Counted from the first letter of the stretch, positions 8,018 through 16,972 are shown. The stretch is DNA of 64,000 nucleotides from Marinobacter persicus (GCF_002934325.1 NZ_PTIV01000015.1:1-64000), one strand, 5' to 3'. Notes: generated by a model from the sequence alone, not told the origin. Made by a program: numbers and translations.

Positions 8018-9049
8018 TCATTCGGCGGTCAGTAGCATCTTGATCGCCTTTTCCTTCGCCGCCTGGCCGAAGATGTCGTAGGCTTTTTCGATCTCGTCAA
8101 GCCTGAGTTGGTGAGTCACCAGCTCCTTCGGCTTCACATCACCACTCTCGACCACTTTCATCAGCACAGGGATGGTGTTGGTGCTCACCAGGCCGGTACG
8201 CACCGTGATGTTCTTGATCCACAGGTCCTGAAGCCGGAATTCAACGCTCTTGCCGTGTACACCGATGTTCGCGATGTTGCCTCCGGCGCGGATAATGCTC
8301 TGGCAGATATCGAAGGTCTCGGGGATGCCGACCGCCTCCATGGCCACGTCTACACCCTCGCCATTGGTCAGTTCTTTGATGGTTTCGATCGGGTCTCTGG
8401 CGATGGTGTCTGTGGCACCCAGCATCCTGGCCATTGCCAGGCGGTTCTCATCGGGATCGATCATGATGATCCGTGCAGGGGAGTAGAAGCGGGAGGTCAT
8501 CACTGCGGCAAGCCCGATAGGGCCCGCGCCGACGATGGCCACCGTGTCTCCGAGTTTTACTTCACCATTCAGGGTGCCGATCTCATGCCCTGTGGGCAGA
8601 ATATCACTGAGCATCACCGCTGCAGCGGGATCCATTCCGGATGGTAGTGTATACAGACTGTTGTCTGCATGGGGGATGCGTACATACTCGGCCTGGGTGC
8701 CATCGATTAAATGACCAAGGATCCAGCCGCCGTCCCGGCAATGGGCGTAGATGCCGCGCTTGCAGTAGTCGCAACGACCGCAAGAGGTGACGCAGGAGAT
8801 CAGCACCTTGTCGCCAACCCTGATGTTGCTCACGCCGTCACCAACTTCTTCGACCACTCCGACACCTTCGTGGCCGAGAGTACGGCCTTCTGTGACGGCT
8901 GGTACATCACCTTTCAGAATGTGAAGGTCGGTACCACAGATGGTGGTATGAGTGATGCGAACTACCGCGTCTGTGGGCTTCTCAATGGCAGGCTGTGGCT
9001 TGTCTTCCCAGCTGCGCTTTCCCGGTCCGTGAAAAACCAGTGCTTTCAT
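8018..9049 (-). CDS. Zinc-dependent alcohol dehydrogenase family protein
   Basis: 343-residue medium-chain dehydrogenase. Catalytic zinc ligands are in CGTDLH and GHEG, and the structural zinc loop has four cysteines (CGRCDYCKRGIYAHC). The Rossmann motif is AIVGAGPIGLAA with an Asp-ending beta strand (IIMIDPDENR), suggesting NAD preference. It resembles the group oxidising small alcohols or glutathione adducts; the exact substrate is not clear. AAGGAG precedes the ATG. It belongs to the intact genes inside the ectC-flanked interval. Confidence 0.9.
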   Translation of the reverse strand: MKALVFHGPGKRSWEDKPQPAIEKPTDAVVRITHTTICGTDLHILKGDVPAVTEGRTLGHEGVGVVEEVGDGVSNIRVGDKVLISCVTSCGRCDYCKRGIYAHCRDGGWILGHLIDGTQAEYVRIPHADNSLYTLPSGMDPAAAVMLSDILPTGHEIGTLNGEVKLGDTVAIVGAGPIGLAAVMTSRFYSPARIIMIDPDENRLAMARMLGATDTIARDPIETIKELTNGEGVDVAMEAVGIPETFDICQSIIRAGGNIANIGVHGKSVEFRLQDLWIKNITVRTGLVSTNTIPVLMKVVESGDVKPKELVTHQLRLDEIEKAYDIFGQAAKEKAIKMLLTAE

Positions 9050-9365
9050 GATGCTTTCTCCTTAAAAGTGCAAGGCCACCGATACCATGTATGGCAACTT
9101 TAGCCTTGCACGGACTGCGCTGAGCGTTACTGACTCATATCAATACAGGCGGTTATTGTCAAATCCGCTGTATGGCCATCTGGCGGCTGTTGCCACACCT
9201 CTTGTTCTTATGGGGTTCTCGCTTTACGGCTACCACCACTACACGGCGGTTCAGCTTGAAAGCACTCTGTTTATTACCGCCTGCAAAGGAGGCTGCCGAT
9301 GCTTCCGGGGAGGGGCTGCCAACCACACTGGACATGCCCGAGATGGATCTGCAGGACATCAGCGG
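9050..9365. other. 316-bp stretch without a recognisable gene
   Basis: Lies between the alcohol dehydrogenase start and the decayed dehydrogenase gene. Short open frames on both strands have no family resemblance that I can see. It probably includes the dehydrogenase promoter and sequence left by the deletion that removed the 5' end of the neighbouring pseudogene. Confidence 0.5.
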
Positions 9366-11035
9366 CCGGGGCTGCCGCATCGGCTGAAGGCGATGCGGCG
9401 GCTTTTGCCCTCAATGCATTTGTCCGGGTGGCACCTGACAATACCGTGACAGTCATGATCAAGCACATTGAGTTCGGCCAGGGTCCGGCCACCGGCCTTT
9501 CCACTCTGGTGGCTGAAGAGCTGGACGCTGACTGGGGGCAGATGCGGGCAGAGCTTGCTCCGGCGGATACCGAGAAATACGTCAATCACCTGTTTGGCCT
9601 TCAGGGCACCGGCGGCTCCACCGCCATGGCCAACTCCTACGAACAGATGCGCAAAGCCGGCGCCGCAGCGCGCGCCATGCTGGTTCAGGCCGCCGCCAAT
9701 CGCTGGCGTGTGAATGCTGACGAAATTACTGTCAGCAAGGGCACCGTCAGCCACGCCGCCAGCGGAAAAAGCCTCAGCTTCGGCGACCTGGCCGGCGAAG
9801 CCGCCAAACTGGAAGCTCCGGCCGACCCCAAGCTGAAAAGCCCGGACCAGTTCAACCTGATCGGCACCTAGGTCCGCAAGCTGGACACCCTGGACAAGAC
9901 CAACGGCACGCAGATTTTCACCCTGGATCTGTATCCTGAGAACATGGTCATCGCCACCATCCTGCACCCGCCGCGGTTCGGTGCCACCGTTGCCTCGGTG
10001 GATGACAGTAAGGCACGCAAGATCAAAGGCGTCATTGACGTCAAGACTGTGCCGGCGGGTGTCGCCATCTACGCCAACAACACCTACGCGGCCCTTAAGG
10101 GCCGCAAGGCCCTGGAAGTGACCTGGAATGCCAGCAAGGCCGAAATCCGCTCCACCCGGCAGATGGAGCAGGATTACAGTAAGGCCGCACAAAAACCCGG
10201 TCTCAATGCCAGGAACGACGGCGATGTAGAGAAAGCCCTGGCGAAAGCAGATACGGTGATTGAGGCAGAGTATTTTTTTCCGTTCCTTGCCCATGCTCCC
10301 ATGGAAACCCTGGATGCCGTCATGCAGTTCAAGGATGGCAATATCATCGGCTGGCATTGCCAACCTGCGGGTTGGCCAGCACCTTATGGAAAACGGTGTC
10401 AGTGCGCTCTGGTGGCGCTCGGTAGAGCACACCCACAACGCTTACGCCAACGAAACCTTTCTCGATGAGCTTCTGGAAAAAGCCGGCAAGGACCCCGTCG
10501 AGGGGCGCCTTGCGCTGCTTGGCGACAAGCATCCGCGTCACCGCGGCGTCCTTGAAAAAGTCGCGAAAATGGCTGATTCCGCCGGACCAGTTTCTTCCGG
10601 GCGCCAGCGCGGCGTTGCCCTGCACAAGAGCTTCGGCTCCTTTGTCGCCCAGATCGCAGAAGTCTCCGATAACGGTAACGGCGAACCCAGGGTTCACAAG
10701 GTGTGGTGCGCCGTGGACTGTGGCGTTGCGGTCAACCCGGATGTGATCGCCGCGCAGATGGAAGGGGGATTGGCTTTGGTATAGGCGCGGTGCTTTACGA
10801 TGCCATCACCCTGAGCGAAGGCGGCTACGTGGAACAGTCCAACTTTGACCGCTACCGATCCCTGCGCATCAACGAAATGCCGGACGTCGAGGTGTCGGTC
10901 ATCCAGTCCACGGAAGCGCCCACCGGCGTTGGTGAGCCGGGCACGCCGCCCTCCGGGCCGGCAATTGCAAACGCCTGGCGACGCCTGACCGGCAGGAGCG
11001 TTTATCGTCTGCCTCTTGTCCCCATCAACGTCTGA
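9366..11035 (+). pseudogene. Molybdopterin dehydrogenase large subunit (isoquinoline 1-oxidoreductase beta type), decayed
   Basis: Segments recognisable as the large subunit of an IorB/aldehyde-dehydrogenase molybdenum hydroxylase appear in order: [82 protein letters not shown], and [14 protein letters not shown]. Damage visible in sequence: missing 5' end, an in-frame TAG at 9869-9871, a frame change near 10345 where about 250 residues of the molybdopterin region are missing, and an apparent one-base loss near 10770 (GGGGGATTGG). About 555 codons remain of an expected 730 or more. Not functional. Confidence 0.85.
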
Positions 11036-11047
11036 GGAGCTGACACC

Positions 11048-11206
11048 ATGCAACACGCAGTATATTCACTGGCAGGTGCCGGCCTTGTTGCGGCCATGGC
11101 ATTTTTGACCCTGGGCGCGGCCAACGCCGCGAACGAGAACGGCATCAGTAACGAAACCCTCAGCTCGCCGGAGGCGTTCCAGTCCATCAGTCACCTTTAC
11201 GGGTAG
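11048..11206 (+). pseudogene. Signal-peptide fragment, probable truncated c-type cytochrome
   Basis: A 52-codon frame starts 12 bases after the dehydrogenase pseudogene with a GAGGAG site. It has a signal peptide (hydrophobic core about residues 7-27, ANAAN cleavage region) and then ETLSSPEAFQSIS. Molybdenum hydroxylases of this type are often followed by a cytochrome c electron acceptor, and this N-terminus fits such a protein cut before its CxxCH motif. Family assignment is inference. Confidence 0.5.
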
Positions 11207-11316
11207 CGAAGGCTCCATACCCGGCCACGCAGTCTGGCGACTCGCTCCGCCCGAGCAGGCCTGGATCGAGACCGGGGCGGAGTGCCCGGAAGTCTGATCG
11301 GCAGGCCTCTGAAAAG

Positions 11317-11490
11317 TCAGTGGCACGCCGACGGTCGTAGCCGATAGCCCACGCCGGTCGCTGTCTCGACCAGCGTGGACTGGCTTCCCAGTTTGCGCGC
11401 CTCCACATCCAGCAAGGCAGGAGCTCGCTTAACCCCGAGTTCCGCCTCAGCAAGATCCGCCTCGAGACCACAAAACAAGAGATCGAGTCC
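11317..11490 (-). pseudogene. Fragment of an OmpR-type response-regulator DNA-binding domain
   Basis: On the minus strand the frame ending at 11317 reads ARKLGSQSTLVETATGVGYR near its C-terminus, which matches the final strand-turn of OmpR/PhoB winged helices (RKLG...ETVxGVGYRL). The rest of the domain and the receiver are missing. Only the last 30 or so residues are convincing; the upstream limit is approximate. Confidence 0.4.
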
Positions 11491-11520
11491 GCGCATCGTC
11501 CGCTTCCCCGAGCCACGTCG

Positions 11521-12253
11521 TCAGGCGATGGCCCAGCCGGCGTCATCCATTGCCGCCCTGGCGGCCTCGGCTCCCGATAGCTCTTCCCTCCATCGGGAGG
11601 CGTCGAGGCGTCGTCCCGTCACCCCGTCCGACGCGTCCGAGGCAAGCCAGAGAAGCGGCGGGACAATGACCGCGGGATCGAGCAAGCCGGTTCGCGCCTC
11701 TTGCGGGAGACCGTCCGGGATCATGCCTGTCGCCGTCGCGCCGCCGCATGGTGGCGTGATTCATCGTGATATTGACGATGCGTCCGCGACCGGCGTTGTT
11801 CACAAGCATGTCGAGCCGCCCGAAGCGGTCACGCGCCATGGCGCCCACCGTTTCCTCGATCGGCGTGTTCGGGTCCACCCGGTGCTGGTAATAGAGGTCG
11901 ATATGGTCCACCCCGAGCCGCTTCAGCGATGCATCGCAAGCCTGGCGCACATATTCCGCGTCGCCGCGAATGCCGAGAAATTCGCCGTTCTTGCCGCGGA
12001 CGTTCCCGAACTTGGTCGCCAGCACGACCTTGTCGCGGCGGTCGGCGATTGCCTTGCCGACCAGAACTTCGTTGGTGAATGGGCCATACATGTCGGCGGT
12101 ATCGAGGAATGTGACGCCAAGATCAAGCGCGCGGTGGATGGTCGCGACCGCCTCGGCCTCGTCGCGACCGCTATAGAATTCCGACATTCCCATGCAGCCT
12201 AGGCCGAGGGCAGAAACCTCGAGCCCCTGCGAACCGAGCTTGCGCGTCTGCAT
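11521..12253 (-). pseudogene. Aldo/keto reductase N-terminus fused to SDR fragments
   Basis: The first 140 or so codons from the ATG at 12253 are a clear aldo/keto reductase: [49 protein letters not shown]. The frame then continues as a short-chain dehydrogenase ([13 protein letters not shown], then [12 protein letters not shown]) lacking the intervening strands. After a frame change it ends in an SDR C-terminus near 11521-11724 ([27 protein letters not shown]). At least three deletions are required. The chimera has neither a full barrel nor an SDR active site. Confidence 0.75.
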
Positions 12254-12456
12254 CTGTGTCTCCTTTTCCTTTGTGTGTTGCGTACAATGACAACCTGGCC
12301 AGAGACGTTCCTGTGGCGGGGTACGGTTATCAGCCAGCGATTTTCGCCAGTCATGATGTCATTCTAACCCCCGTGGCGGCCTCGCTTTCAAGGGCTTTCT
12401 CCTCGGCCTAGCCGGCGAAGACCTTGATGAAGACCCTGCGACATATTCCTTGACAA

Positions 12457-12891
12457 CTACCGGTCCGCGACGGCCACCAGCAGGCTGCATGGCGCGTGGG
12501 CGAGCAGCGAAGCGCCGACGGAGCCGTGCCACCACCGGGCCAGCGCGCTCTGTTCACGGTGACCGACCACGACCAGATCCGCGCCGACCTCGTGCGCCAT
12601 TCGGCCGATCTCCTCGGCGGGGTTGCCCGCGGCGAGGCGCGTGTCGACGGAAAGTCCCGCCCGCCGCAGCGCTTCCGCGCCCTCCGTCAGCATGCGGCGC
12701 ACTTCCTGATATTCTCGCTCCGGCAGGTCTGAGGGGGCCGCCGCTTCAGCGAGCGCGACACCCAGTTCATGGGCGACGACGGCGAGGAGATAGACACGAG
12801 CCTGGCAAAGCGAAGCCAGCTCGGCCCCCTGATCCAGCGCCTCACGGCCTTGCCGGCTGCCGTCATAGGCTAGGAGGATCGTCCTGTACAT
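12457..12891 (-). CDS. Universal stress protein (UspA family)
   Basis: 144 residues from the ATG at 12891, which is preceded by AAAGGAG. A single Usp domain: first strand TILLAYDGSRQGREAL, then AAGNPAEEIGRMA, and the nucleotide-binding GHREQ...GSVGASLLAHAPCSLLVA pattern of the ATP-binding subgroup. Cytoplasmic stress protein with unspecified client. Divergent from the marR-type regulator. GC-rich and seemingly intact. Confidence 0.9.
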   Translation of the reverse strand: MYRTILLAYDGSRQGREALDQGAELASLCQARVYLLAVVAHELGVALAEAAAPSDLPEREYQEVRRMLTEGAEALRRAGLSVDTRLAAGNPAEEIGRMAHEVGADLVVVGHREQSALARWWHGSVGASLLAHAPCSLLVAVADR

Positions 12892-12981
12892 CGTGATGCT
12901 CCTTTCTGTGATCGGGATGGAACGCCTTTCCCGGCCCTCTGCTCTAGACAGTGCTGCCTTCGGGGCTACATCCCTCGCCAT

Positions 12982-13010
12982 TTGATACTTAGCTATCTAT
13001 TGATTATAGT
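12982..13010 (+). promoter_or_regulatory. Sigma-70-type promoter of the marR-emrAB-like operon
   Basis: TTGATA (12982-12987) and TATAGT (13005-13010) are spaced by 17 bases. Inverted TAGCT / AGCTA half sites (12990-12994 and 13012-13016) flank the -10 box and could be the operator bound by the MarR protein encoded next. Confidence 0.6.
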
Positions 13011-13038
13011 ACAGCTACAAAATGATGCAGGCAATGCG

Positions 13039-13509
13039 ATGACCAAACCTCTCGACGATCAGGAACAGTTCGGACTTCGCCTCGGGCTGGTTGCCCGACT
13101 GTGGCGCGCCGAAATCGACCGGCGGCTGGCCACCTTTGGCCTCACCGAGTCCCGCTGGTTGACCCTGTTACATCTCTCTCGCCTGCCCCAGGCGGCAACC
13201 CAGCGTGAATTGGCCGAGGCGGTCGGAGTGCGGGGGCCGACCCTGGTACGCGCGCTGGACCGGCTGGAAGCGGAGGGGCTGATCGAACGCCGCACGGAAG
13301 CCGCCGACCGGCGCACCAAATCGGTTCACCTGCGTGCGGAGGCTGCCCCTGTTCTGGAACGGATCGAAGCTACCACAGCGGCGGTGCGGGCGGAAATCTT
13401 ATCCGACCTGTCCCATGCCGAGGTGGCGACCTGTCTGAAGGTCTTCGAGAAGATCGCCGACAAGCTGGGCGGCACCCCAAGGGCGATGCAGCCTGTGGAC
13501 AAAAACTGA
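13039..13509 (+). CDS. MarR family transcriptional regulator
   Basis: 156 residues from the ATG at 13039. The winged helix is recognisable: ESRWLTLLHLSRLPQAATQREL, the recognition helix VRGPTLVRALDRLEAEGLI, and the wing RRTEAADRRTKSVHL. As in the emrRAB arrangement, it precedes an HlyD adaptor and a DHA2 pump on the same strand, so it likely represses this efflux operon and is released by a toxic ligand. Confidence 0.9.
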   Translation: MTKPLDDQEQFGLRLGLVARLWRAEIDRRLATFGLTESRWLTLLHLSRLPQAATQRELAEAVGVRGPTLVRALDRLEAEGLIERRTEAADRRTKSVHLRAEAAPVLERIEATTAAVRAEILSDLSHAEVATCLKVFEKIADKLGGTPRAMQPVDKN

Positions 13510-13522
13510 TGAGAGCTAGAGC

Positions 13523-14713
13523 GTGAACCAGCATATGACCCACCGGGAACACCAGGACGACGATCAGGAAACCGATCTACGCACCGCCCCCGACAAGAAG
13601 AGGGAGGCTGAGTCAACGGTGGCTTTACCTCCTGCCCGCCCTCGGCCATGGCGATGGTATGGCGCGATCCTGGCGACGCTGATCGTTCTCGGAGGTGGCG
13701 GCTGGTGGCTGTATCAGCAGCTCACCCATGTCGTTGTGACGGATGCCCGTGTCGCCGCCGACATTGTTGCCATGAGCAGCCGGGTTCCCGGTTGGGTGAC
13801 GGTACTTGAAGTGACCGATGGCGATGCCGCGCAGAGAGGCAGGGTTTTGATCCAGATCGACGACCGGGAAAGCCGTCTCCGTGTCGAGGCGCTTGACGCG
13901 CAACTCGCCGGGATTGCCCGCCGCCGCGAGGAGATCGAAGCGCGCATCGCACTCACCGACCGTCAGACACAGAGCCGCATTACCGCCAAACAGGCAGCGG
14001 TGAGGGCGGCAGAGGCCAGGTTGGCAGCAGCGGCAGCGCAACTCGATCTTGCCAGACAGGAGAATGACCGGGCGGAGAAGCTGGCGCCGAGCGGTGCCAT
14101 CAACCGTGCGCGCCTGGACCAGACGCGGGCGGCGCTGGAGACGGCAAAGCAGCAGACATTGAGCGCCCAGGCGGACCTGGAAAATGCCCGCGCCGCCCTG
14201 GCCGAGGCTGAAGCCGCGCGCGGGGAACTCACGGTGCTGCGCACCCAGCTCGCCGAACTCGGCCCGGAGGAGCAGCGGCTACGTGCACAAAAAGCCCAGG
14301 CCGAACTCGACCTGGAAGATCGCACCATCGTCATGCCATTCGACGGCGTGGTGGACCGGGTATTTGTGGACAAGGGCGAATATGTCACCCCCGGCCAACG
14401 CCTGCTGATGGTGCATGATCCCGAGCGGGTGCGTGTCGAAGCGAACGTCAAGGAGACCGACATCCGCTTCTTCCGGCCGGGAAAGAGCGTGATGATCACT
14501 GTCGATGCCCTGCCGGGGCGGCGCTTTGAGGGCAGGGTCACGCGCGTCGGGCAGTCCGCCACCAGCGAGTTCGCCCTGCTGCCCAACCCCAACCCGAGCG
14601 GCAATTTCACCAAGATCACCCAGCGCCTGCCAGTGCGCATCGCGGTGCAGCAGGACGGCGGCGAACTCAAGCCGGGTATGATGGTGGAGCTGGAGGCGAA
14701 AGTCAGTGACTAG
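13523..14713 (+). CDS. HlyD/EmrA-family membrane fusion protein
   Basis: 396 residues from a GTG at 13523 (an ATG at 13535 is an alternative). One membrane anchor at about residues 46-64 (LATLIVLGGGGWWLY), a biotinyl-lipoyl half motif (VLEVTDGDAAQRGRVLIQID), a long alpha-helical hairpin rich in Ala, Glu and Arg (about residues 120-260), the second lipoyl half, and a beta-barrel region (VRVEANVKETDIRFF). The periplasmic adaptor would link the MFS pump encoded next to an outer-membrane channel. It overlaps the pump gene by 8 bp. Confidence 0.9.
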   Translation: MNQHMTHREHQDDDQETDLRTAPDKKREAESTVALPPARPRPWRWYGAILATLIVLGGGGWWLYQQLTHVVVTDARVAADIVAMSSRVPGWVTVLEVTDGDAAQRGRVLIQIDDRESRLRVEALDAQLAGIARRREEIEARIALTDRQTQSRITAKQAAVRAAEARLAAAAAQLDLARQENDRAEKLAPSGAINRARLDQTRAALETAKQQTLSAQADLENARAALAEAEAARGELTVLRTQLAELGPEEQRLRAQKAQAELDLEDRTIVMPFDGVVDRVFVDKGEYVTPGQRLLMVHDPERVRVEANVKETDIRFFRPGKSVMITVDALPGRRFEGRVTRVGQSATSEFALLPNPNPSGNFTKITQRLPVRIAVQQDGGELKPGMMVELEAKVSD

Positions 14714-16337
14714 CGCGCCCCGGCCGGACAGTATCGAGGGGCTATTCGCCCGTTTCGGCCCGTCCTATCGCTGGCTGGTCACAGCGACGGTCATGATGGG
14801 CACGATCGCCACTATCCTGACCGCGACCATCGTCAATGTAGCCCTGCCGGATATCATGGGCGCTTTCGGCATGGGCCAGGACAAGGCGCAACTTCTCTCC
14901 ACCGGCTTCCTCGCCGCGATGACCGGGACCATGCTGCTCAATGCCTGGATGGTCGATACCCTCGGCCAGCGCGCGACCTTTATGTTGGCGATAACCATCT
15001 TTATCGCCGCCTCCATCATGGGTGGGCTCGCCCCCACCGAAGGGGTGCTGATTCTAGCCCGTGTTTTACAAGGCGGCGCGGCCGGCATCCTCCAGCCGCT
15101 CGCCATGCAGACGATCTTCCAGGTCTTTCCGCCGGAGAAACGCGGGTCGGCCATGGGAATTTACGGCATCGGCGTGGTGCTGGCCCCGGCGCTTGGCCCG
15201 ACGCTTGGCGGCATCATGGTCGACAGCTTCAGCTGGCGCTATGTCTTCTTCATGGCCGTGCCCTTCTGCTTCATCGGCCTGTTTATGGCCGCGATCTTGA
15301 TGCCGGGGCGCGCAACCTCCGGTCCGCCGCGCAAATTCGACTGGATCGGCTTTGGACTGATGACGGTGTTTCTCGTGACCCTGCTCAACGGGTTGTCGAA
15401 CGGGCAGCGTGACGGCTGGATCTCCGACCCCATCCTGCGCGACTTCGCCATCGCCCTGGTCGCGGGCATCGGCTTCATCGTCTGGGAGCTGCGCACGTCC
15501 GCACCCATGCTCAATCTCAAGCTCTTCACGAACCGGGTCTATGCGGGCGCCTCCGTCGTGGCCTTCATTTTCGGAGCAGGCATCTTCGGTTCGACCTTCT
15601 TGATTCCGCTGTTCGTCCAGACGATTCAGGGCTACACGCCGACGCGCTCGGGCCTACTGCTGATGCCAGCGGGTCTGATTCTGGCCCTGGTCTTCCCCAT
15701 TGCCGGGCGGCTGACCGACAAGACGCCGGCCTATGCCACGGTCATGGTCGGGCTCGCGGTTTTCGCGGTGTCATCGTTTCTGATGACCGGCGTGGATACC
15801 AATACCTCGTTCTGGCTGTTCGCCTGGTGGATCATGCTGGGGCGTATCGGCCTTGGTTTCATTATGCCGAGCCTGAACGCCGGCGCCCTCAAGGCGCTAC
15901 CCATGACGCTACTCGGTCAGGGCTCCGGCGCAATCAACTTCGTGCGCCAACTCGGCGGGGCGTTTGGTGTCAACCTGCTCTCCATCGCTCTGGAGCGGCG
16001 ATCTCAGCTCTACGTAGACAGCTTCACGGCGGCACAGCATGCAGGCAACAGTGCAACGACCGCTATGCTGCACGAAGTAACCGGCTTGTTTGCACAGGCT
16101 GGCGTGCCGGAGGCGATACGCCAGGCCGGGGCGATGAACTATCTTGGCCGCGTGATCTACAGCCAGGGCAACATGCTGGGGTACCGGGACAGCTTCTTTA
16201 TCGTCGGCGCGATCTTCCTGGCCGCCCTTGTTCCGGCGCTGATGATGCGCCGGAGGTCCACGCCTCCGGCGCTGCCGGCCAGCGAGGCCATGCGTCACCC
16301 GCCATCGTCGCAGGACGCGCTCCAGCAGAGTCGGTGA
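14706..16337 (+). CDS. DHA2-family MFS multidrug exporter (EmrB/QacA type)
   Basis: 543 residues with 14 predicted membrane helices, the hallmark of the DHA2 proton-antiport drug exporters. Motif C of antiporters is seen as GIGVVLAPALGPTLGG, and motif A-like sequence follows helix 2 (NAWMVDTLGQRATF). It starts with a GTG inside the adaptor gene. Together with the adaptor it should form a tripartite pump; substrates cannot be told from sequence. The gene ends right where the group II intron remnant begins. Confidence 0.92.
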   Translation: MTSAPRPDSIEGLFARFGPSYRWLVTATVMMGTIATILTATIVNVALPDIMGAFGMGQDKAQLLSTGFLAAMTGTMLLNAWMVDTLGQRATFMLAITIFIAASIMGGLAPTEGVLILARVLQGGAAGILQPLAMQTIFQVFPPEKRGSAMGIYGIGVVLAPALGPTLGGIMVDSFSWRYVFFMAVPFCFIGLFMAAILMPGRATSGPPRKFDWIGFGLMTVFLVTLLNGLSNGQRDGWISDPILRDFAIALVAGIGFIVWELRTSAPMLNLKLFTNRVYAGASVVAFIFGAGIFGSTFLIPLFVQTIQGYTPTRSGLLLMPAGLILALVFPIAGRLTDKTPAYATVMVGLAVFAVSSFLMTGVDTNTSFWLFAWWIMLGRIGLGFIMPSLNAGALKALPMTLLGQGSGAINFVRQLGGAFGVNLLSIALERRSQLYVDSFTAAQHAGNSATTAMLHEVTGLFAQAGVPEAIRQAGAMNYLGRVIYSQGNMLGYRDSFFIVGAIFLAALVPALMMRRRSTPPALPASEAMRHPPSSQDALQQSR

Positions 16338-16442
16338 CGCACGTGTCTAGACATGATGTTTTGGGTCTGTGCACTGTGCGGGCATCCGGTGACGGAGGAA
16401 ACAGGTTGGCACGACCATCACGTCATTCGGCGTGTGGACGGC

Positions 16443-16470
16443 GGACCAGATACCTTGGACCAGATACCTT
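16443..16470 (+). repeat. 14-bp tandem duplication breaking the HNH frame
   Basis: GGACCAGATACCTT occurs twice head to tail. Removing one copy restores the frame GGPDTLQNRVLLHPICH of the intron maturase HNH domain, so this duplication is a recent inactivating change in the remnant. Confidence 0.8.
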
Positions 16471-16618
16471 ACAGAATCGGGTACTCCTGCACCCCATTTG
16501 CCATGTCCAGGTTCACAGCCGGGGCTGTGTAAAGGTGACTCTGAAGTGGAGCGGCATTAGAATGCGTTCCATTAAAGAAAGTACGCCGGTCAGATGAACC
16601 TCTGACTTTAATAGGCTT

Positions 16619-16653
16619 GAGCCGTATGCCGGTAAACTCGCACGTACGGTTCT
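16619..16653 (+). ncRNA. Group II intron domain V
   Basis: A 35-base hairpin starting GAGCCGTATGCCGG and closing with CGTACGGTTCT has the conserved AGC catalytic triad at 16620-16622 and the paired GAGCCGTA / TACGGTTC stem of bacterial group II introns. It is followed immediately by a domain VI-type hairpin. Confidence 0.85.
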
Positions 16654-16692
16654 GAGGGGGGATGGGCCAATAATAGCTCATCCCTACCCGAC

Positions 16693-16959
16693 ATTCTGTT
16701 GCCGGGTTATCCCGCTGCCATCAAGGCTGCCAGGGAAGCCGGGTCCCGGAGAAAATCCCGGTTCCGGGTCGGGCAATACAAAGTAAGCCGGTGGCAGACA
16801 CGGCTTCCGGGTACAGCGGTCATGCTCTGGCTGGTTGACTGCCCGCCATTATTCGAGCGGCCGGGCAACCCCTACCAGAACGAAGAGGGAAAAGACTGGT
16901 GGGAAAATGCACACCGGTTTGAGCTGTTAGGCAGAGTCGGCGCGATGATGGCCGCCGCC
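16693..16959 (+). pseudogene. glgA: Glycogen synthase (glgA) internal fragment
   Basis: Right after the intron end the frame reads ILLPGYPAAIKAAREAG and continues to LVDCPPLFERPGNPYQ, DWWENAHRFELLGRVGAMMA. This matches about residues 50-150 of bacterial ADP-glucose glycogen synthases (the first Rossmann half before the conserved YDRPG region). The 5' part is cut by the intron, and the 3' part ends where the ectC direct repeat begins. It implies the intron was once inserted in a glgA gene. Confidence 0.65.
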
Positions 16960-16972
16960 CTATCAGGACGGA

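Larger units (their letters stand above)
16353..16692 (+). mobile_element. Group II intron 3' remnant (maturase HNH end plus domains V and VI)
   Basis: From about 16353 a frame encodes the C-terminal HNH endonuclease zone of an intron-encoded protein: CGHPVTEETGWHDHHVIRRV, then, after a frame break, NRVLLHPICHVQVHSRG. RNA domain V (16619-16653) follows. Domain VI comes next (GGGGGGATGGGC paired with GCTCATCCC and CCC, bulged A at about 16686), and the intron appears to end with GAC at 16690-16692. The reverse transcriptase, maturase X and domains I-III are missing, so it cannot move alone. Confidence 0.8.

Noticed and set aside
9359-10438. 359-residue minus-strand open frame
   Set aside because: Antisense to the molybdopterin dehydrogenase pseudogene, whose sense-strand motifs are clear; long antisense frames are expected at this GC content.
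11375-12202. 275-residue plus-strand open frame
   Set aside because: Lies opposite the AKR-SDR chimera, where family motifs are unmistakable on the minus strand.
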